Made by a program: the position numbers and the translations under genes
Shown here: piece after piece, positions 51,117-60,436 of the stretch
How positions within the stretch are numbered: the stretch's first letter is position 1
How the letters are laid out: every line of letters begins with the position of its first letter
Assembly: GCA_905221605.1 (NCBI GenBank)
Contig: CAJNDS010002134.1
Coordinates: 403,842 to 467,841 of the forward strand
DNA length: 64,000 nt
Origin: Symbiodinium natans
Lineage: Eukaryota; Sar; Dinophyceae; Suessiales; Symbiodiniaceae
Direction of reading: 5' to 3'
The notes under the pieces: generated by a model
Told to the model about the DNA's origin: nothing
Database searches by the model: none
What the model saw: the letters and a program-made list of their open reading frames with translations, nothing else

Positions 51117-51398
51117 ATTTAGGGTTTAGGGTTTAGGGTTAGGGTTAAGGGTTAAGGGTTAAGGGTTAAGGGTTAAGGGTTAAAGGTCAAGGGTCAAGGG
51201 TTAAGGGTTAAGGGTTAAGGGTTAAGGGTTAAGGGTTAAGGGTTAAGGGTTAAGGGTTAAGGGTCTAGGGTCTAGGGTCTAGGGTCTAGGGTCTATAGGG
51301 TTAGGGTTTAGGGTTTAGGGTTTAGGGTTTAGGGTTTAGGGTTTAGGGTTTAGGGTTTAGGGTTTAGGGTTTAGGGTTTAGGGTTTAGGGTTTAGGGA
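51117..51398 (+). repeat. TTAAGGG and CTAGGGT arrays followed by TTTAGGG
   Basis: About 18 GGGTTAA units (51133-51260), five GGGTCTA units, then about 14 TTTAGGG units. Confidence 0.9.
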
Positions 51399-51456
51399 CA
51401 AGCTTTCTGGGACTCCTGCCAACCTTTGAACCTTAACCCCCAGCTCAAGTGGGCTT

Positions 51457-51580
51457 GGAGGGTCATGGTACTTATTATCCAACTATAACTGTACTTTTAA
51501 CCCACTAATAAGCCCCTTAGGTGCCCTAATATGATGATAATAACAGTCATAATTTGGTTAATAAGTACCATGAACCTCCA
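51457..51580. repeat. MITE family D copy
   Basis: Inverted ends tggagggtcatggtacttatta.. and ..ttaataagtaccatgaacctcca. Confidence 0.85.
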
Positions 51581-51808
51581 AGTATAGGGTGGGCTGAAAC
51601 CCCAAACACGCCTCGCCATGACTCGCACGGTGGCTGCGACCAGCGAGGACGATGCTACCGCGCCCAAGAGTTGCACCTATCAGCTTGAGTTCTAGGGCTG
51701 TCTTAGGGTTGTTTTAGGGTTTAGGGTTTAGGATTTTCCCCTCCTGCACAGCTGGGGCGAGTCCACACAGGTTTGCGGTTTAGGCTTGAGGGCATCTAAC
51801 CCCAAGAG

Positions 51809-51913
51809 TCACTCATGACTTCGCTTTTGTTCGCTTCTGTCTGCGGTCATAGCCCAATGTGCGCAACGAAAAGGCCACGGACTGTTGCTCAGCTCTTCCC
51901 CAGAACCTGATAA
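51809..51913 (-). CDS. Possible last exon
   Basis: LSGSGEELSNSPWPFRCAHW then AMTADRSEQKRSHE and TGA. Confidence 0.4.
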   Translation of the reverse strand, partial: LSGSGEELSNSPWPFRCAHWAMTADRSEQKRSHE

Positions 51914-52182
51914 GCATATTATTTCCCGAGGGGACTATCTAGGCTTTAGACGCCAAAGTAGATCGTGTCCATATACTTATCTAGGGCTTCTGCAGTTCCT
52001 TACAAACTGCAACGGTTCACTGTAGCGAGAACAGCCGGGCTTAAAAACTCATCACGTGCACACCTCGACGCAGAGGAAATCCCACGTCCAACGAAGAGCC
52101 GGGCTTTGCTTCCCTCATCGATCCCTCTCGTGTTTGTGGGGGGTTAGGGTTTGGAATGGTTTTGTTTCTTTGCTTGTTTGGT

Positions 52183-52225
52183 GCCACCTGCCTAGCTGAC
52201 TGTCGTCACACTGCAGGGACAAGTC
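52183..52225 (+). repeat. Repeat K copy
   Basis: gccacctgcctagctgactgtcgtcacactgcagggacaag, preceded by tttgcttgtttggt. Confidence 0.7.
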
Positions 52226-52262
52226 GAGGGAACAACAAAGACGGTTCAAATGTGGGGCTCAC

Positions 52263-52325
52263 CGAGAACTCTAAAATGGCAAGCACGTGGAACATCGAGC
52301 CCTTCAACCAGCCCACTCAGAAAGC
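52263..52325 (-). CDS. Exon, unknown protein
   Basis: Acceptor cgaagacag|GC, FLSGLVEGLDVPRACHFRVL, consensus donor CTCG|GTGAGC. Confidence 0.55.
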
Positions 52326-52442
52326 CTGTCTTCGAGTTGTTCGGCTCGTTTGAATGTTTAGGGTTCAGGGCATCAGCACGAATGACGACAGCGACCCATG
52401 GAACCCTAAACCCTAAACCCACCCTAAACCCTTAACCCTCTC

Positions 52443-52512
52443 CCAAGTGCACCCCGAACACCCCGCCTCCAGCAATGTGCCATCGAGCCAAGCTGCCTCC
52501 TGCTGCCTCAGG
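52443..52512 (-). CDS. Exon with CxxC
   Basis: LRQQEAAWLDGTLLEAGCSG CTW; edges unresolved. Confidence 0.4.
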
Positions 52513-52614
52513 TGTTTAGGCTTTAGGAAGAACTCACGTAATATGGCCCCTGACTCCTAAACCCTAAACCCTAAACCCTAAACCCGAAACCCCACATCCC
52601 CACTCCGGGCAACA

Positions 52615-52692
52615 TTACGCAACGAAGTCGACCCTGGAGACTCGGGGCCGAAATGCTTCCTGTCTCAACTGAATCAGTGGGGCTTCTGATGT
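52615..52692 (-). CDS. Possible last exon
   Basis: TSEAPLIQLRQEAFRPRVSR VDFVA and TAA. Confidence 0.4.
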   Translation of the reverse strand, partial: TSEAPLIQLRQEAFRPRVSRVDFVA

Positions 52693-53097
52693 GCTGGCCC
52701 TAAACCCTAAACCCTAAACCCTAAACCCTTTGTAGCCCAAACAATGTGTCATGGTATGAGAGACTCAAAGCTAAAAAGCTTCAATGTGCATGTGTATATG
52801 TATAGATGATGTTGCGTCATGTATGTGCGTGTAGATTCTTTATACATATATATATATGTATATATGTTTTTTCAGATGGCTGCAAGCAAATCTATGTAAT
52901 TCTACTGTATTACATGATTTGCATGTATTTTCTGGTTGACCCTCACGGCCGCGACGCCCATCGGTTCCCATGATCTGCAGGGAATCCTGGCGGCGTCTTC
53001 GTGGTCCAGCACCCTAGGGGGACTAAAGGCTAACTTTTGGGATTATCAAGGGAATCATATACTATAAGAACCCAAACAAGGTTAAAGGTTGCGTGCT

Positions 53098-53098
<1 letters not shown>

Positions 53099-53146
<48 letters not shown>

Positions 53147-53147
53147 G
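53099..53147. repeat. (ACT)n trinucleotide repeat
   Basis: About 16 TAC/ACT units. Poly-leucine reading is an artefact. Confidence 0.95.
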
Positions 53148-53238
53148 AAAGGTATTGTGCTGAGGAGACCCTATTCTCCGACCTCTCGTCGCTCGTCGCA
53201 TTTTTGTAAAAAAACTCTAAAGCATCCCACTCTTTTCC

Positions 53239-53378
53239 TAGCTACCCCAGCAACCATATTATAGTAAGGGCACCCTTTTTGGGGTTTCTGGGTTGGTCAT
53301 TCTACAGGGGAACACCATAACCCCCCCCCCCCCCCCGAAAAAAAAAAGGGGTAAAGGGTACCCCACTGGGCTACCAAG
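53239..53378 (+). repeat. MITE family F copy with C15-A10 core
   Basis: Ends as in the other F copies; a C run followed by an A run replaces part of the core. Confidence 0.65.
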
Positions 53379-53384
53379 TTCCTC

Positions 53385-53519
53385 GGGTTGAAGCACACAT
53401 GCAGCTTGCAGATCAACTTTCCCTTGCCCGGGGCGGGACATGCCTTTTTTGGAGGCAAACCTCAGCACTTTCAAGCCGGAATCCAAGCGCCTGGGTGGCT
53501 TCGAGATAGTTGTGGCCAT
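53385..53519 (-). CDS. Possible start exon
   Basis: ATG at 53519: MATTISKPPRRLDSGLKVLR then FASKKGMSRPGQGKVD, running to the MITE F boundary at 53378. Confidence 0.4.
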
Positions 53520-53837
53520 CTAAAGCCATGGCTAAGTAAGCAGCATCACCTTCAGGCGGAAGTCAGGCGCATCTCAAGGGGCAATGGGAGGTCGCGTGAG
53601 TGGCCCAATGCATGTGTGTTTCATGTCAAAGATCAGTAGAGAAGCCCTGTGTTCGGATTCTGCGCCGCTAGACCGATTTGCGGAAGAATGCTTGGCAGCA
53701 TCTTCGAACCTGCTCGCCAGAAATTTGGCTACTGACCAGGGAGTGAGTGCGGTTTAGGGTTTAGGGTTTACGGGTGGTGCAGGCTCCTGTGCTGTTTACC
53801 GAACGAGGTATCATGGGGCATAGGCTGTCTAGATTCC

Positions 53838-53948
53838 CCCCCCCCCCCCCCCCCCTTGGAGGTTCATGGGTAGGGAAACTATGGCAGCTGTGATTATAAC
53901 CCTATCTAGGGCGCTTATACCCATACCAAGTATCCACGAACCTTCAAG
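53838..53948. repeat. Poly-C next to a GGTTCATGGGTA-family MITE
   Basis: C18 (53838-53855), then ttggaggttcatgggtag ... ccacgaaccttcaag. Confidence 0.7.
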
Positions 53949-54064
53949 CAGCGCTTCCTCAACCCTCAACCCTGAAACCTGAAACCCTAAACCCTAAACC
54001 CTAAACCCTAAACCCTAAACCCTGAACCCTGTGGGTTTGGGGTATTTTGCCCTTAGCTTCAAAC

Positions 54065-54133
54065 CCGATGCCAGGTGCTTTCTGGGTCGCTATAGGCTGC
54101 CAGTCGGCCCTGAAGGGCCTCAAGAGCTTCTGG
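54065..54133 (-). CDS. Exon, helical
   Basis: PEALEALQGRLAAYSDPEST WHR with a GT donor (CGG|GTTTGA). Upstream edge is telomeric. Confidence 0.45.
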
Positions 54134-54421
54134 GGTTTAGGGTTTAGGGTTTAGGGTTTAGGGTTTAGGTCTTTCAGATGGTTCTTGGTTCAGGGTCGAG
54201 GGTTTTCGGGGTTCAGGGTTTCGCTGTTTTGTTATAAGGGATTCTTTAGGGGGTTTTCGGATTATAGGCGTGAGAAGTTCCTGAAGTTCTTGACAAACCT
54301 TGCACTTGATGTTGGTTTAGGGTTCAGGCCTTGGGTTCGAAGTAGGGGTGTTCTATTGCTAGCATCTCCGATCGAAAGCACACACCCCATATATACTCAG
54401 CAACATTTACACTGCTTACAC

Positions 54422-54515
54422 CCCAATAGATGAGGCGAGGGGCATGTATGCTCGCGCAAGCATCCAGGTAGCAGCCAAAGCGAGCTGGAATCGTGATGAT
54501 ACCTTCGTGGGACAT
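54422..54515 (-). CDS. Start exon candidate
   Basis: ATG at 54515: MSHEGIITIPARFGCYLDAC then ASIHAPRLIYW, donor GGG|GTGTAAG. Confidence 0.5.
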
Positions 54516-54869
54516 GAGCGAGTACCAGCATAGGTATCCTAACCCTAAACCCTAAACCCTAAACCCTCTCGAAATTAGGGCCCTTTTTAGGTCCTATATT
54601 GAAAGTTAGTACGCACCCCCTAATTTAGAGACCTGGACGCCCACCGAGGCTTGGGCTCCCTTTTATTTCTTCCCTCCTTGGAACACTTCTCGATTTGTGT
54701 AGGAGAAGATTCGACGACTCTAGGGGCCTTAATAATTAGAACAGGGTGTTGCTGGGGTTATTGTAGTATAATGATAAAGGGACTACAAGGGAGTATTACT
54801 AGTAATTATTCCGACCCTATATTGCGAGGGTTGAGGGGGCTTGTCCGCAAAGTGGAGCCAGGGCCCAGA

Positions 54870-54929
54870 TCAGCTGGGACAAGAGGCAAAAGCATCACTG
54901 GGAATCCGAAGGCCGAGAAGCCCCACAAC
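54870..54929 (-). CDS. Possible exon
   Basis: Acceptor ggttcag|G, VVGLLGLRIPSDAFASCPS and TGA. Confidence 0.4.
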   Translation of the reverse strand, partial: VVGLLGLRIPSDAFASCPS

Positions 54930-55063
54930 CTGAACCCTGAACCTCCTAAACCCTAAGCCCTTTTGCAACTGGACTGTAACACTGTAATCTCCTTACCCTA
55001 AACCCTAAACCCTAAACCCTAAACCCTAAGCCCTAAGCCCTAAACCCTAAACCCAACCCTAAC

Positions 55064-55177
55064 GCCCGAAGCCAAAGCCCTTGCAGCTGGGCCACGCAGA
55101 AGGCCCCGCAACGGCTTCAGCACTACCTCGAGCGTCGACGCGTGCGCTTCGGTAGGAACAAAAGGCCACCAAGGTCC
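55064..55177 (-). CDS. Exon, unknown protein
   Basis: 38 codons with PTEAHASTLEVVLKPLRGLL and RGPAARALASG; inner GT donor (GAG|GTAGTG) possible. Confidence 0.45.
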
Positions 55178-55657
55178 CCAGGTATCGCAAAAGGGTTTAG
55201 GGTTTAGGGCTTAGGGTTTAGGGTTTAGGGTTTAGGGTTTACTCGGCGCGGTCTCTGAGTCTGAGCAACTGAGCGCGACTGCACAGGGTTTAGGGTTTAG
55301 GGTTTGGGTTTTTTGGTCCCACCCGTGTCGCAAGCGTTTACGGGGGTAGGGTTTAGGGTTTAGGGTTTAGGGTTTAGGGTTTAGGGTTTAGGGTTTAGGG
55401 TATAGGGTTTAGGGTTTAGGGTTTAGGATTTAGGATTTAGGGTTTAGGGTTTAGGGTCTAGGGTCTAGCGTCTAGGGTTTAGGGTTTACTGAACTCTAAC
55501 CCTAAACAATGAAGCAATCCGCCCTAAGTTGATAGGAAGGCTACTCAACATAAGGCGCGCAAGAAGGGTTCTTATGATCTTCACCCCCCTTGTTTACTTT
55601 AAAGGGTGTAGTTTAGGGTTTAGGGCTTAGGGGTATTGAGCTCCCTGCTGGGGGTGG

Positions 55658-55783
55658 CTAGGCACCCGGCGTTCGCAAAGGAACCGTAGCAAATGGAGCC
55701 AAAGTGATACCTTGGAGCCGATGCAGGGACAAGGAGGGCTTCGGAATCTCGACTTTGGCACTCTCACACGCAGCAGGCAAGGT
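55658..55783 (-). CDS. Possible exon
   Basis: ESAKVEIPKPSLSLHRLQGI then TLAPFATVPLRTPGA and TAG; inner donor CAAG|GTATCA possible. Confidence 0.45.
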   Translation of the reverse strand, partial: TLPAACESAKVEIPKPSLSLHRLQGITLAPFATVPLRTPGA

Positions 55784-56035
55784 GCAGGGTTTAGGTTTTA
55801 GGGTTCAGGGTTTAGGGTTAGGATTTAGGGTTTAGGGTTCAGGGTTTAGGGTTCTGGGTTCAGGGTGTAGGGTTTAGGGTGAAGAGTAGGCTTAGTTAGG
55901 GGGTCTCGAAGTGACCTTCGTGACATGGTTCCCTAAACCCTTTTGCCTTAACCCTAAACCCTAAACCCTAAACCCTAAACCCTCAACCCTAAACCCTAAA
56001 CCCTAAACCCTAAACCCTAAACTAAACCCTAAACC

Positions 56036-56110
56036 CTTTGTGCAGTAGAGGAGCAAGAGTGCAGACTTGTATGCCTCGGCCGTCACGTGCGGAGGCACCT
56101 CCCCGAGCAT
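56036..56110 (-). CDS. Exon, unknown protein
   Basis: 25 codons MLGEVPPHVTAEAYKSALLL LYCTK, running into telomeric repeats (AAAGG|GTTTAG donor). The frame is also open upstream. Confidence 0.45.
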
Positions 56111-56404
56111 CGCAGGCCGAAAGTGACAAACTGACTCCGTCATTTTCCCTTAAAACCTGAACCTGGTTCCCTAAACCCTAAACCCTAAATATCCCTAAAC
56201 CCTAAACCCGAAACCGACCCTAAACCCTAAACCCCTAAACCCTCAACCCCTAAACCTTACACCCCAAACTCAACCCTAAACCCCAAAGTCTGAACCCCGA
56301 AGAGCCCAAGAGTAGAAGACAGAGTGAAGCAGGTGCTTCGGTCGCCTGCTTCGTGTCGTTTCGGGAGTCATAAGGGCTGAACACAAACTCCTCCGTCAAG
56401 AAAC

Positions 56405-56448
56405 CTCAGATGCCGCATTCCAGAAGTCTGTGCTGTATCCCGGACTAC
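56405..56448 (-). CDS. Exon 3 of a short-intron run
   Basis: Acceptor ctgcaag|GT, SPGYSTDFWNAASE, GT donor (GAG|GTTTCT). The phase follows 56500-56543. Confidence 0.6.
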
Positions 56449-56499
56449 CTTGCAGTACGCATAACCGGGTTTGGGGTTTGTAGGGCCTACGTCGGGTAC

Positions 56500-56543
56500 C
56501 TCTGGCTATTTGTTGGCTCCTTGCGTAGCCGGGCGAAGGGCTG
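56500..56543 (-). CDS. Exon 2 of a short-intron run
   Basis: Acceptor atcctcccag|C, SPSPGYARSQQIAR, GT donor (AGAG|GTACCC). The first base completes the codon from 56590-56628; the 51-nt intron after it has no telomeric repeat. Confidence 0.6.
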
Positions 56544-56589
56544 CTGGGAGGATTCTCAATGGGCTGGGAGGGGGGCCCTGTGGCCGCAC

Positions 56590-56628
56590 CTTTCTTGGGG
56601 GTGCTGAATTCTCTTGCTGACTACATCC
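56590..56628 (-). CDS. Exon 1 of a short-intron run
   Basis: Acceptor ggcgttcag|G, DVVSKRIQHPQE, GT donor (GAAAG|GTGCGG). The 46-nt intron after it has no telomeric repeat. Confidence 0.6.
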
Positions 56629-56843
56629 CTGAACGCCAAGCTTGTGCCTTGAACCTCACGCGCACTCTGTCGGCTTATTGGCATCTATCTTGCGCCCAAT
56701 TTAACGATTAATCAGGCTGTATCACGGGCTGTCTGAACTATTCTTTTTCAACACAGGCTTACCGCCTGACTTCTCTTAAGGTTCAGGTTGGCCAGGGGTA
56801 GGCGTAAGTCGCGTCACTTGCGGGCGCTGTCACACAGGCTCAC

Positions 56844-56894
56844 TCGCGATGCGGTCATGGAGCCCAACACGTATCGCGACATTGAGCCAAACAC
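56844..56894 (-). CDS. Exon, unknown protein
   Basis: Acceptor tgactccag|G, VFGSMSRYVLGSMTASR, consensus donor CGA|GTGAGC. Confidence 0.55.
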
Positions 56895-56996
56895 CTGGAG
56901 TCAGCGAATTTCAAGGGTTTGATTAGGCTATCTGACAACTCCTGCCACTCCTGCCAAACCCGCCGCCCTGGCACGTCGGATGTCGGGATTTAAGGC

Positions 56997-57043
56997 CATG
57001 AGGAGCATGCAACACTCTTCGAAAGCTCAGCGGGAAGTTAGAC
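56997..57043 (-). CDS. Exon, unknown protein
   Basis: Pyrimidine-rich acceptor agcctctctccag|G, SNFPLSFRRVLHAPH, GC donor (CATG|GCCTTA). Confidence 0.55.
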
Positions 57044-57366
57044 CTGGAGAGAGGCTGTAACTAGTGGACCCGATCACCCCAAAAAACCTGCTTCTCAGAG
57101 GGCAAGCCCTAAACCCTAAACCCGAAACCCCTTGCAACAGGCTTCGCACTTCGAACTCTCAACCCTAAAGCCTAAATCCCACCTCCTTTAAGAGAACCCC
57201 CTGAAGAGCCAGCAAACTAAGCGAGAGTACAGGCAGGGCTTGCTTGTAAGGGGCATCTACCCAATGCCCCCCGAAGTGACCTGCGGCCCAGAGATTCATT
57301 TCAAAATTTAGTGTTTAGGGTTTAGGGTTTAGGGTAAGGGCCGATCTGGTCCTGTATGAAGCCTAC

Positions 57367-57468
57367 TTACTCATGGGTCAAGTGGAAACCGCGAAACCCC
57401 CAAAAGACAGAGGGACCATGGCTGTCCATTTGCTTCTCTTCAAAGGCCAGGCTATGTGAATCTGCCAG
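57367..57468 (-). CDS. Possible last exon
   Basis: Acceptor atagggcag|, 33 codons LADSHSLAFEEKQMDSHGPS then VFWGFRGFHLTHE and TAA. A GT donor (ATGA|GTAAGT) overlaps the stop, so it may instead be internal. Confidence 0.45.
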   Translation of the reverse strand: MADSHSLAFEEKQMDSHGPSVFWGFRGFHLTHE

Positions 57469-57537
57469 CTGCCCTATTTCCAGACGCCCTAAACCCGAAA
57501 CCCCAAACTCCCCACACACTAACCCCCGTAGCCACGC

Positions 57538-57576
57538 CTCCACCACCCACAAGAAGACCACGACGAAGAAGATGAC
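57538..57576 (-). CDS. Membrane-helix exon, possibly SLC44-like
   Basis: Acceptor tgcccttgag|G, VIFFVVVFLWVVE, GC donor (GAG|GCGTGG). A hydrophobic helix with a Trp fits the membrane span that follows the LPTLL..P motif in SLC44 proteins, but the assignment is weak. Confidence 0.45.
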
Positions 57577-57815
57577 CTCAAGGGCATTTTAGGGTTTAGG
57601 GTTTAGGGTTTAAGGTTTAGGGTTTGGGGCTCAAGGTTTGGGGTTCAGGGTTTCGGGCTTATGGGGTTTAGGGTTTAGGCTTTGGGGCTCAGGGTTTAGG
57701 GCTTAGGGCTGAGGGTTATGATTTGGCAACGCCTCTGCGCGGGGACTTCCCTTCTGCTCGTCTGTGCCTGACATGCCCTAGCTTGGAGCAGTTTAGGGTT
57801 TAGGTTTTGTTTGTT

Positions 57816-57916
57816 TAGGGTTTAGGGTTTAGGGTTTAGGGTTTAGGGTTTAGGGTTTAGGGTTTAGGGTTTAGGGTTTAGGGTTTAGGGTTTAGGGTTT
57901 AGGGTTTAGGGTTTAG
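57816..57916 (+). repeat. Telomeric tract (TTTAGGG)~14
   Basis: Perfect units. Confidence 0.95.
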
Positions 57917-57920
57917 ATCC

Positions 57921-57971
57921 AAACAGAGTCAGCACAACTTGCTGCGAGGGCACGATGACCACGAAGACCGC
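57921..57971 (-). CDS. Exon, hydrophobic
   Basis: Acceptor ggcctcccag|G, AVFVVIVPSQQVVLTLF, phase 0 at the start, which suits the end of 58725-58822. The downstream edge is just before the telomeric tract. Confidence 0.45.
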
Positions 57972-58032
57972 CTGGGAGGCCAGGCGTGGCACTTAGGTGC
58001 TTAGGTTTGGGATTTAGGGTTTAGGCTTTAGG

Positions 58033-58135
58033 GTTTCCGAAACTAGGGGTACCTAATTGGGGTCCTGATTATAAGGGAATCCTTCTATTTGGCGGGTCTA
58101 TGCTAGGGGCCTGCATATTTTCGTAAACCTGGGAC
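58033..58135. repeat. MITE family I copy
   Basis: TTTAGG|gtttccgaaactaggggtacct ... tattttcgtaaacc: telomeric repeat abuts the left end. Confidence 0.7.
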
Positions 58136-58489
58136 ACACCTGGGCCGTCCGGGCAGCAACTTAAGCTAAACCCTAAACCCTAAACCGTAAACCCTAAACG
58201 ATTTGGGCCTCTTCTCAGTCTCATAAGGCTTGGGATGCCCATGGCAGACTGGAGAAAATGCCGGCACTGCGCCATTACACACCCCATGGAGTTCAGTAGC
58301 ATACACCTACGCCGGCTAGGGTCCGAAACCCGCAAGCCCCGCAACTGAATTAAGGGGTTAATAAGGACCGAAACACCTAAGTAGCCCCTTCCTAACCCCC
58401 TAACCCTAAACCCTAAACCCTAAACCCTAAACCGTAAACCCTAAACCCTAAGGTCCGTTAGAAGGGTCCCTCCTTTAGTCCCTTTGACT

Positions 58490-58545
58490 GAAGCAAAGCA
58501 CAGGCACGATGTTCAACTCGAGTCTGAGGCTCATCAAGCACGCCG
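58490..58545 (-). CDS. Possible exon, hydrophobic
   Basis: Strong acceptor cctctttctctttgcag|; ACLMSLRLELNIVPVLCF follows. The plus strand reads MFNSSLRLIKHAAAKRKRF over the same bases. Confidence 0.35.
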
Positions 58546-58606
58546 CTGCAAAGAGAAAGAGGTTCAACAGCAGAACCTTCAGCACAAGGCAACACAAAAG
58601 CTCACC

Positions 58607-58685
58607 AACTTAGGGTTTAGGGTTTAGGGTTTAGGGTTTAGGGTTTAGGGTTTAGGGTTTAGGGTTTAGGGTTAGGGTTTAGGGT
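58607..58685 (+). repeat. Telomeric tract (TTTAGGG)~10
   Basis: Near-perfect units. Confidence 0.95.
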
Positions 58686-58724
58686 CAGGGCTTAGGTTTT
58701 AGGGGATAGGGTTTGGTGTGCAGC

Positions 58725-58822
58725 CTTCTCGAGGGTTTCGATCACTGGCTGAATGAGAAGGGTCGGCAGGTCTGCCAGACACTCGCCGGCAGCTTCGAGG
58801 TAGGGGAAGCTGATGCGGATGC
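58725..58822 (-). CDS. SLC44 (choline-transporter-like) family exon
   Basis: Acceptor cgagcgcag|GC, 32 codons: IRISFPYLEAAGECLADLPT then LLIQPVIETLEK, GC donor (AAG|GCTGCA). SLC44/CTL proteins share 'R(I)RIAi.l..EAs.al...P.lL..P' at this point, a cytosolic helix leading into a membrane span. They are multi-pass membrane proteins of choline and related transport. The match is a motif read by eye over 32 residues. The plus strand is also open across the whole exon, but the paired AG|G and GC signals favour minus. Confidence 0.6.
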
Positions 58823-59078
58823 CTGCGCTCGGCTGGGTTTTCGAAAGATGTCGCGTGCAACGACTTTGCTTACCATGCTGGTACAAGCTACGCCCTCCTC
58901 TATCTACAGGGCCCATAACCTAGACCCGAAGCCCTAACCCTAAGTCCTTTTGAACCCTAAACCCTAAACCCACTTGGACCATAAGCATTTCCAAATCCCC
59001 GAAGGTCTCTGGTCTCATAGCTCCCCACGAAGTCAGGCAAGTTGCTGTCTCGACTCCTTGGCCCCCCACCACTCAAAG

Positions 59079-59198
59079 GGGATAGGATGAGGGGGACCCT
59101 TGGGGATATCGACCCTCTGAATAAGGTCCCTTGTTAAGAAAGCCAGAAGAGGGTTAAGAAGGGGTTCCCTTTTAAGGGTCCCCCTTATCCCACCTAGG
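59079..59198. repeat. MITE family B copy 2
   Basis: Same ends as 24636-24720, with about 35 extra bases in the loop. Confidence 0.8.
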
Positions 59199-59737
59199 AA
59201 AGACACCAGGTACGTCTGCTTTCAGGTTGTGTAAGAATTGGGGCCATTTAGGGTTTAGGGCTCAGGGTTGAGGGTTCAGGTACTTCTATTTTCAGGTTGG
59301 AGGATTTAGGGCCATTCAGGGCCTCAGGTACTTCTACTCTTAGGTTTTTGGATTTAGGGTTTAGGTAGGTGCTTGTTCGGGAGCAGGGTTTATGGTTTGG
59401 GGAGCTCTGGGGGTCCAAGTACCTCTGCTTTGTCGGACTAAGCAAGAGATCTGTGTGGAATTCTTGGTGCTTGCCGTGTCTTGGACCCTAAACCCTAAAC
59501 CCTAAACCCCAAACCCTAAACCCTAAACCCTAAACGACATATTGCGAGGAGCTGCGCTCCTCTGAGCAGCTTTGAGGGATTAGGGCTGAGGGTTTAGGGT
59601 GCCATCCAAACCCCCAGCATCGCTCGTGTATGTATGTGCATGTGTATGTGTAGGAAAATGAGTATGGGTATGTGTACGTGTGATATATATATATATACAC
59701 AGTACACGTAGCCCTTTCGAACCCGACTCTTGATGTC

Positions 59738-59816
59738 AACCTAAACCCTAAACCCTAAACCCTAAACCCTAAACCCTAAACCCTAAACCCTAAACCCTAA
59801 ACCCTAAACCCTAAAA
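59738..59816 (-). repeat. Telomeric tract (CCCTAAA)~11
   Basis: Adjacent to exon 59819-59912, on its donor side; sense orientation TTTAGGG. Confidence 0.95.
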
Positions 59817-59818
59817 GC

Positions 59819-59912
59819 ACTCCGAGCCCCAGAGCTGGAGTTGCCCAAGCCAAGTGTCAGGCACGCGCCGAAGATGGCGATCAAGGCCAGCGAGGAGGCT
59901 ACAACGCCGTAC
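59819..59912 (-). CDS. Membrane-helix exon
   Basis: Acceptor gaacaaag|G, YGVVASSLALIAIFGACLTL then GLGNSSSGARS, GC donor (AGT|GCTTTT). One membrane span. Possibly the SLC44-like gene. Confidence 0.5.
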
Positions 59913-59936
59913 CTTTGTTCGGGATTTTAGGGGGAC

Positions 59937-60011
59937 CCTAAACCCTAAACCCTAAACCCTAAACCCTAAACCCTAAACCCTAAACCCTAAACCCTAAACC
60001 CTAAACCCTAA
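59937..60011 (-). repeat. Telomeric tract (CCCTAAA)~11
   Basis: Perfect units; upstream intron of exon 59819-59912. Confidence 0.95.
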
Positions 60012-60240
60012 TTCTTTCTTCGAACCCAGGCTCTGCACCAAATGAACCCTAAACCCTAAACACTGAACCCTTGAAAACCCTAAACCCCCTCGTGGGCTTG
60101 GAGGCTTTCGAGCCTTGCAGGGTTTGGTACGGATAAGCTCAACCCCTGTGTGCCCACATAGATACTTAGACGTTTTGGGAGTAGTCCTTGCAACTACAGG
60201 GTTCCCGAAGCCTACAACATCCTAAAGCTCTGTAAGCCCC

Positions 60241-60336
60241 CTAAACCCTAAACCCTAAACCCTAAACCCTAAACCCTAAACCCTAAACCCTAAACCCTAA
60301 ACCCTAAACCCTAAACCCTAAACCCTAAACCCTACC
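60241..60336 (-). repeat. Telomeric tract (CCCTAAA)~13
   Basis: Perfect units, overlapping the donor end of exon 60331-60436. Confidence 0.95.
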
Positions 60337-60436
60337 AGCCCCAAGCGCTTCTAATGGTCGTACTAGTGCTCTCCCGAGAAGCCAGAGGTCGCCAGTTGCA
60401 GCCTCAGCCGGCAAAATCGCCACTCCGGAGAAAGGG
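60331..60436 (-). CDS. Exon, unknown protein
   Basis: Excellent acceptor ccctttcttttcag|, PFSGVAILPAEAATGDLWLL then GRALVRPLEALGAGR, GT donor supplied by telomeric repeat (AGG|GTTTAG). Confidence 0.55.

Noticed and set aside
53037-53264. Poly-leucine protein
   Set aside because: Encoded by an (ACT)n trinucleotide repeat without other support.
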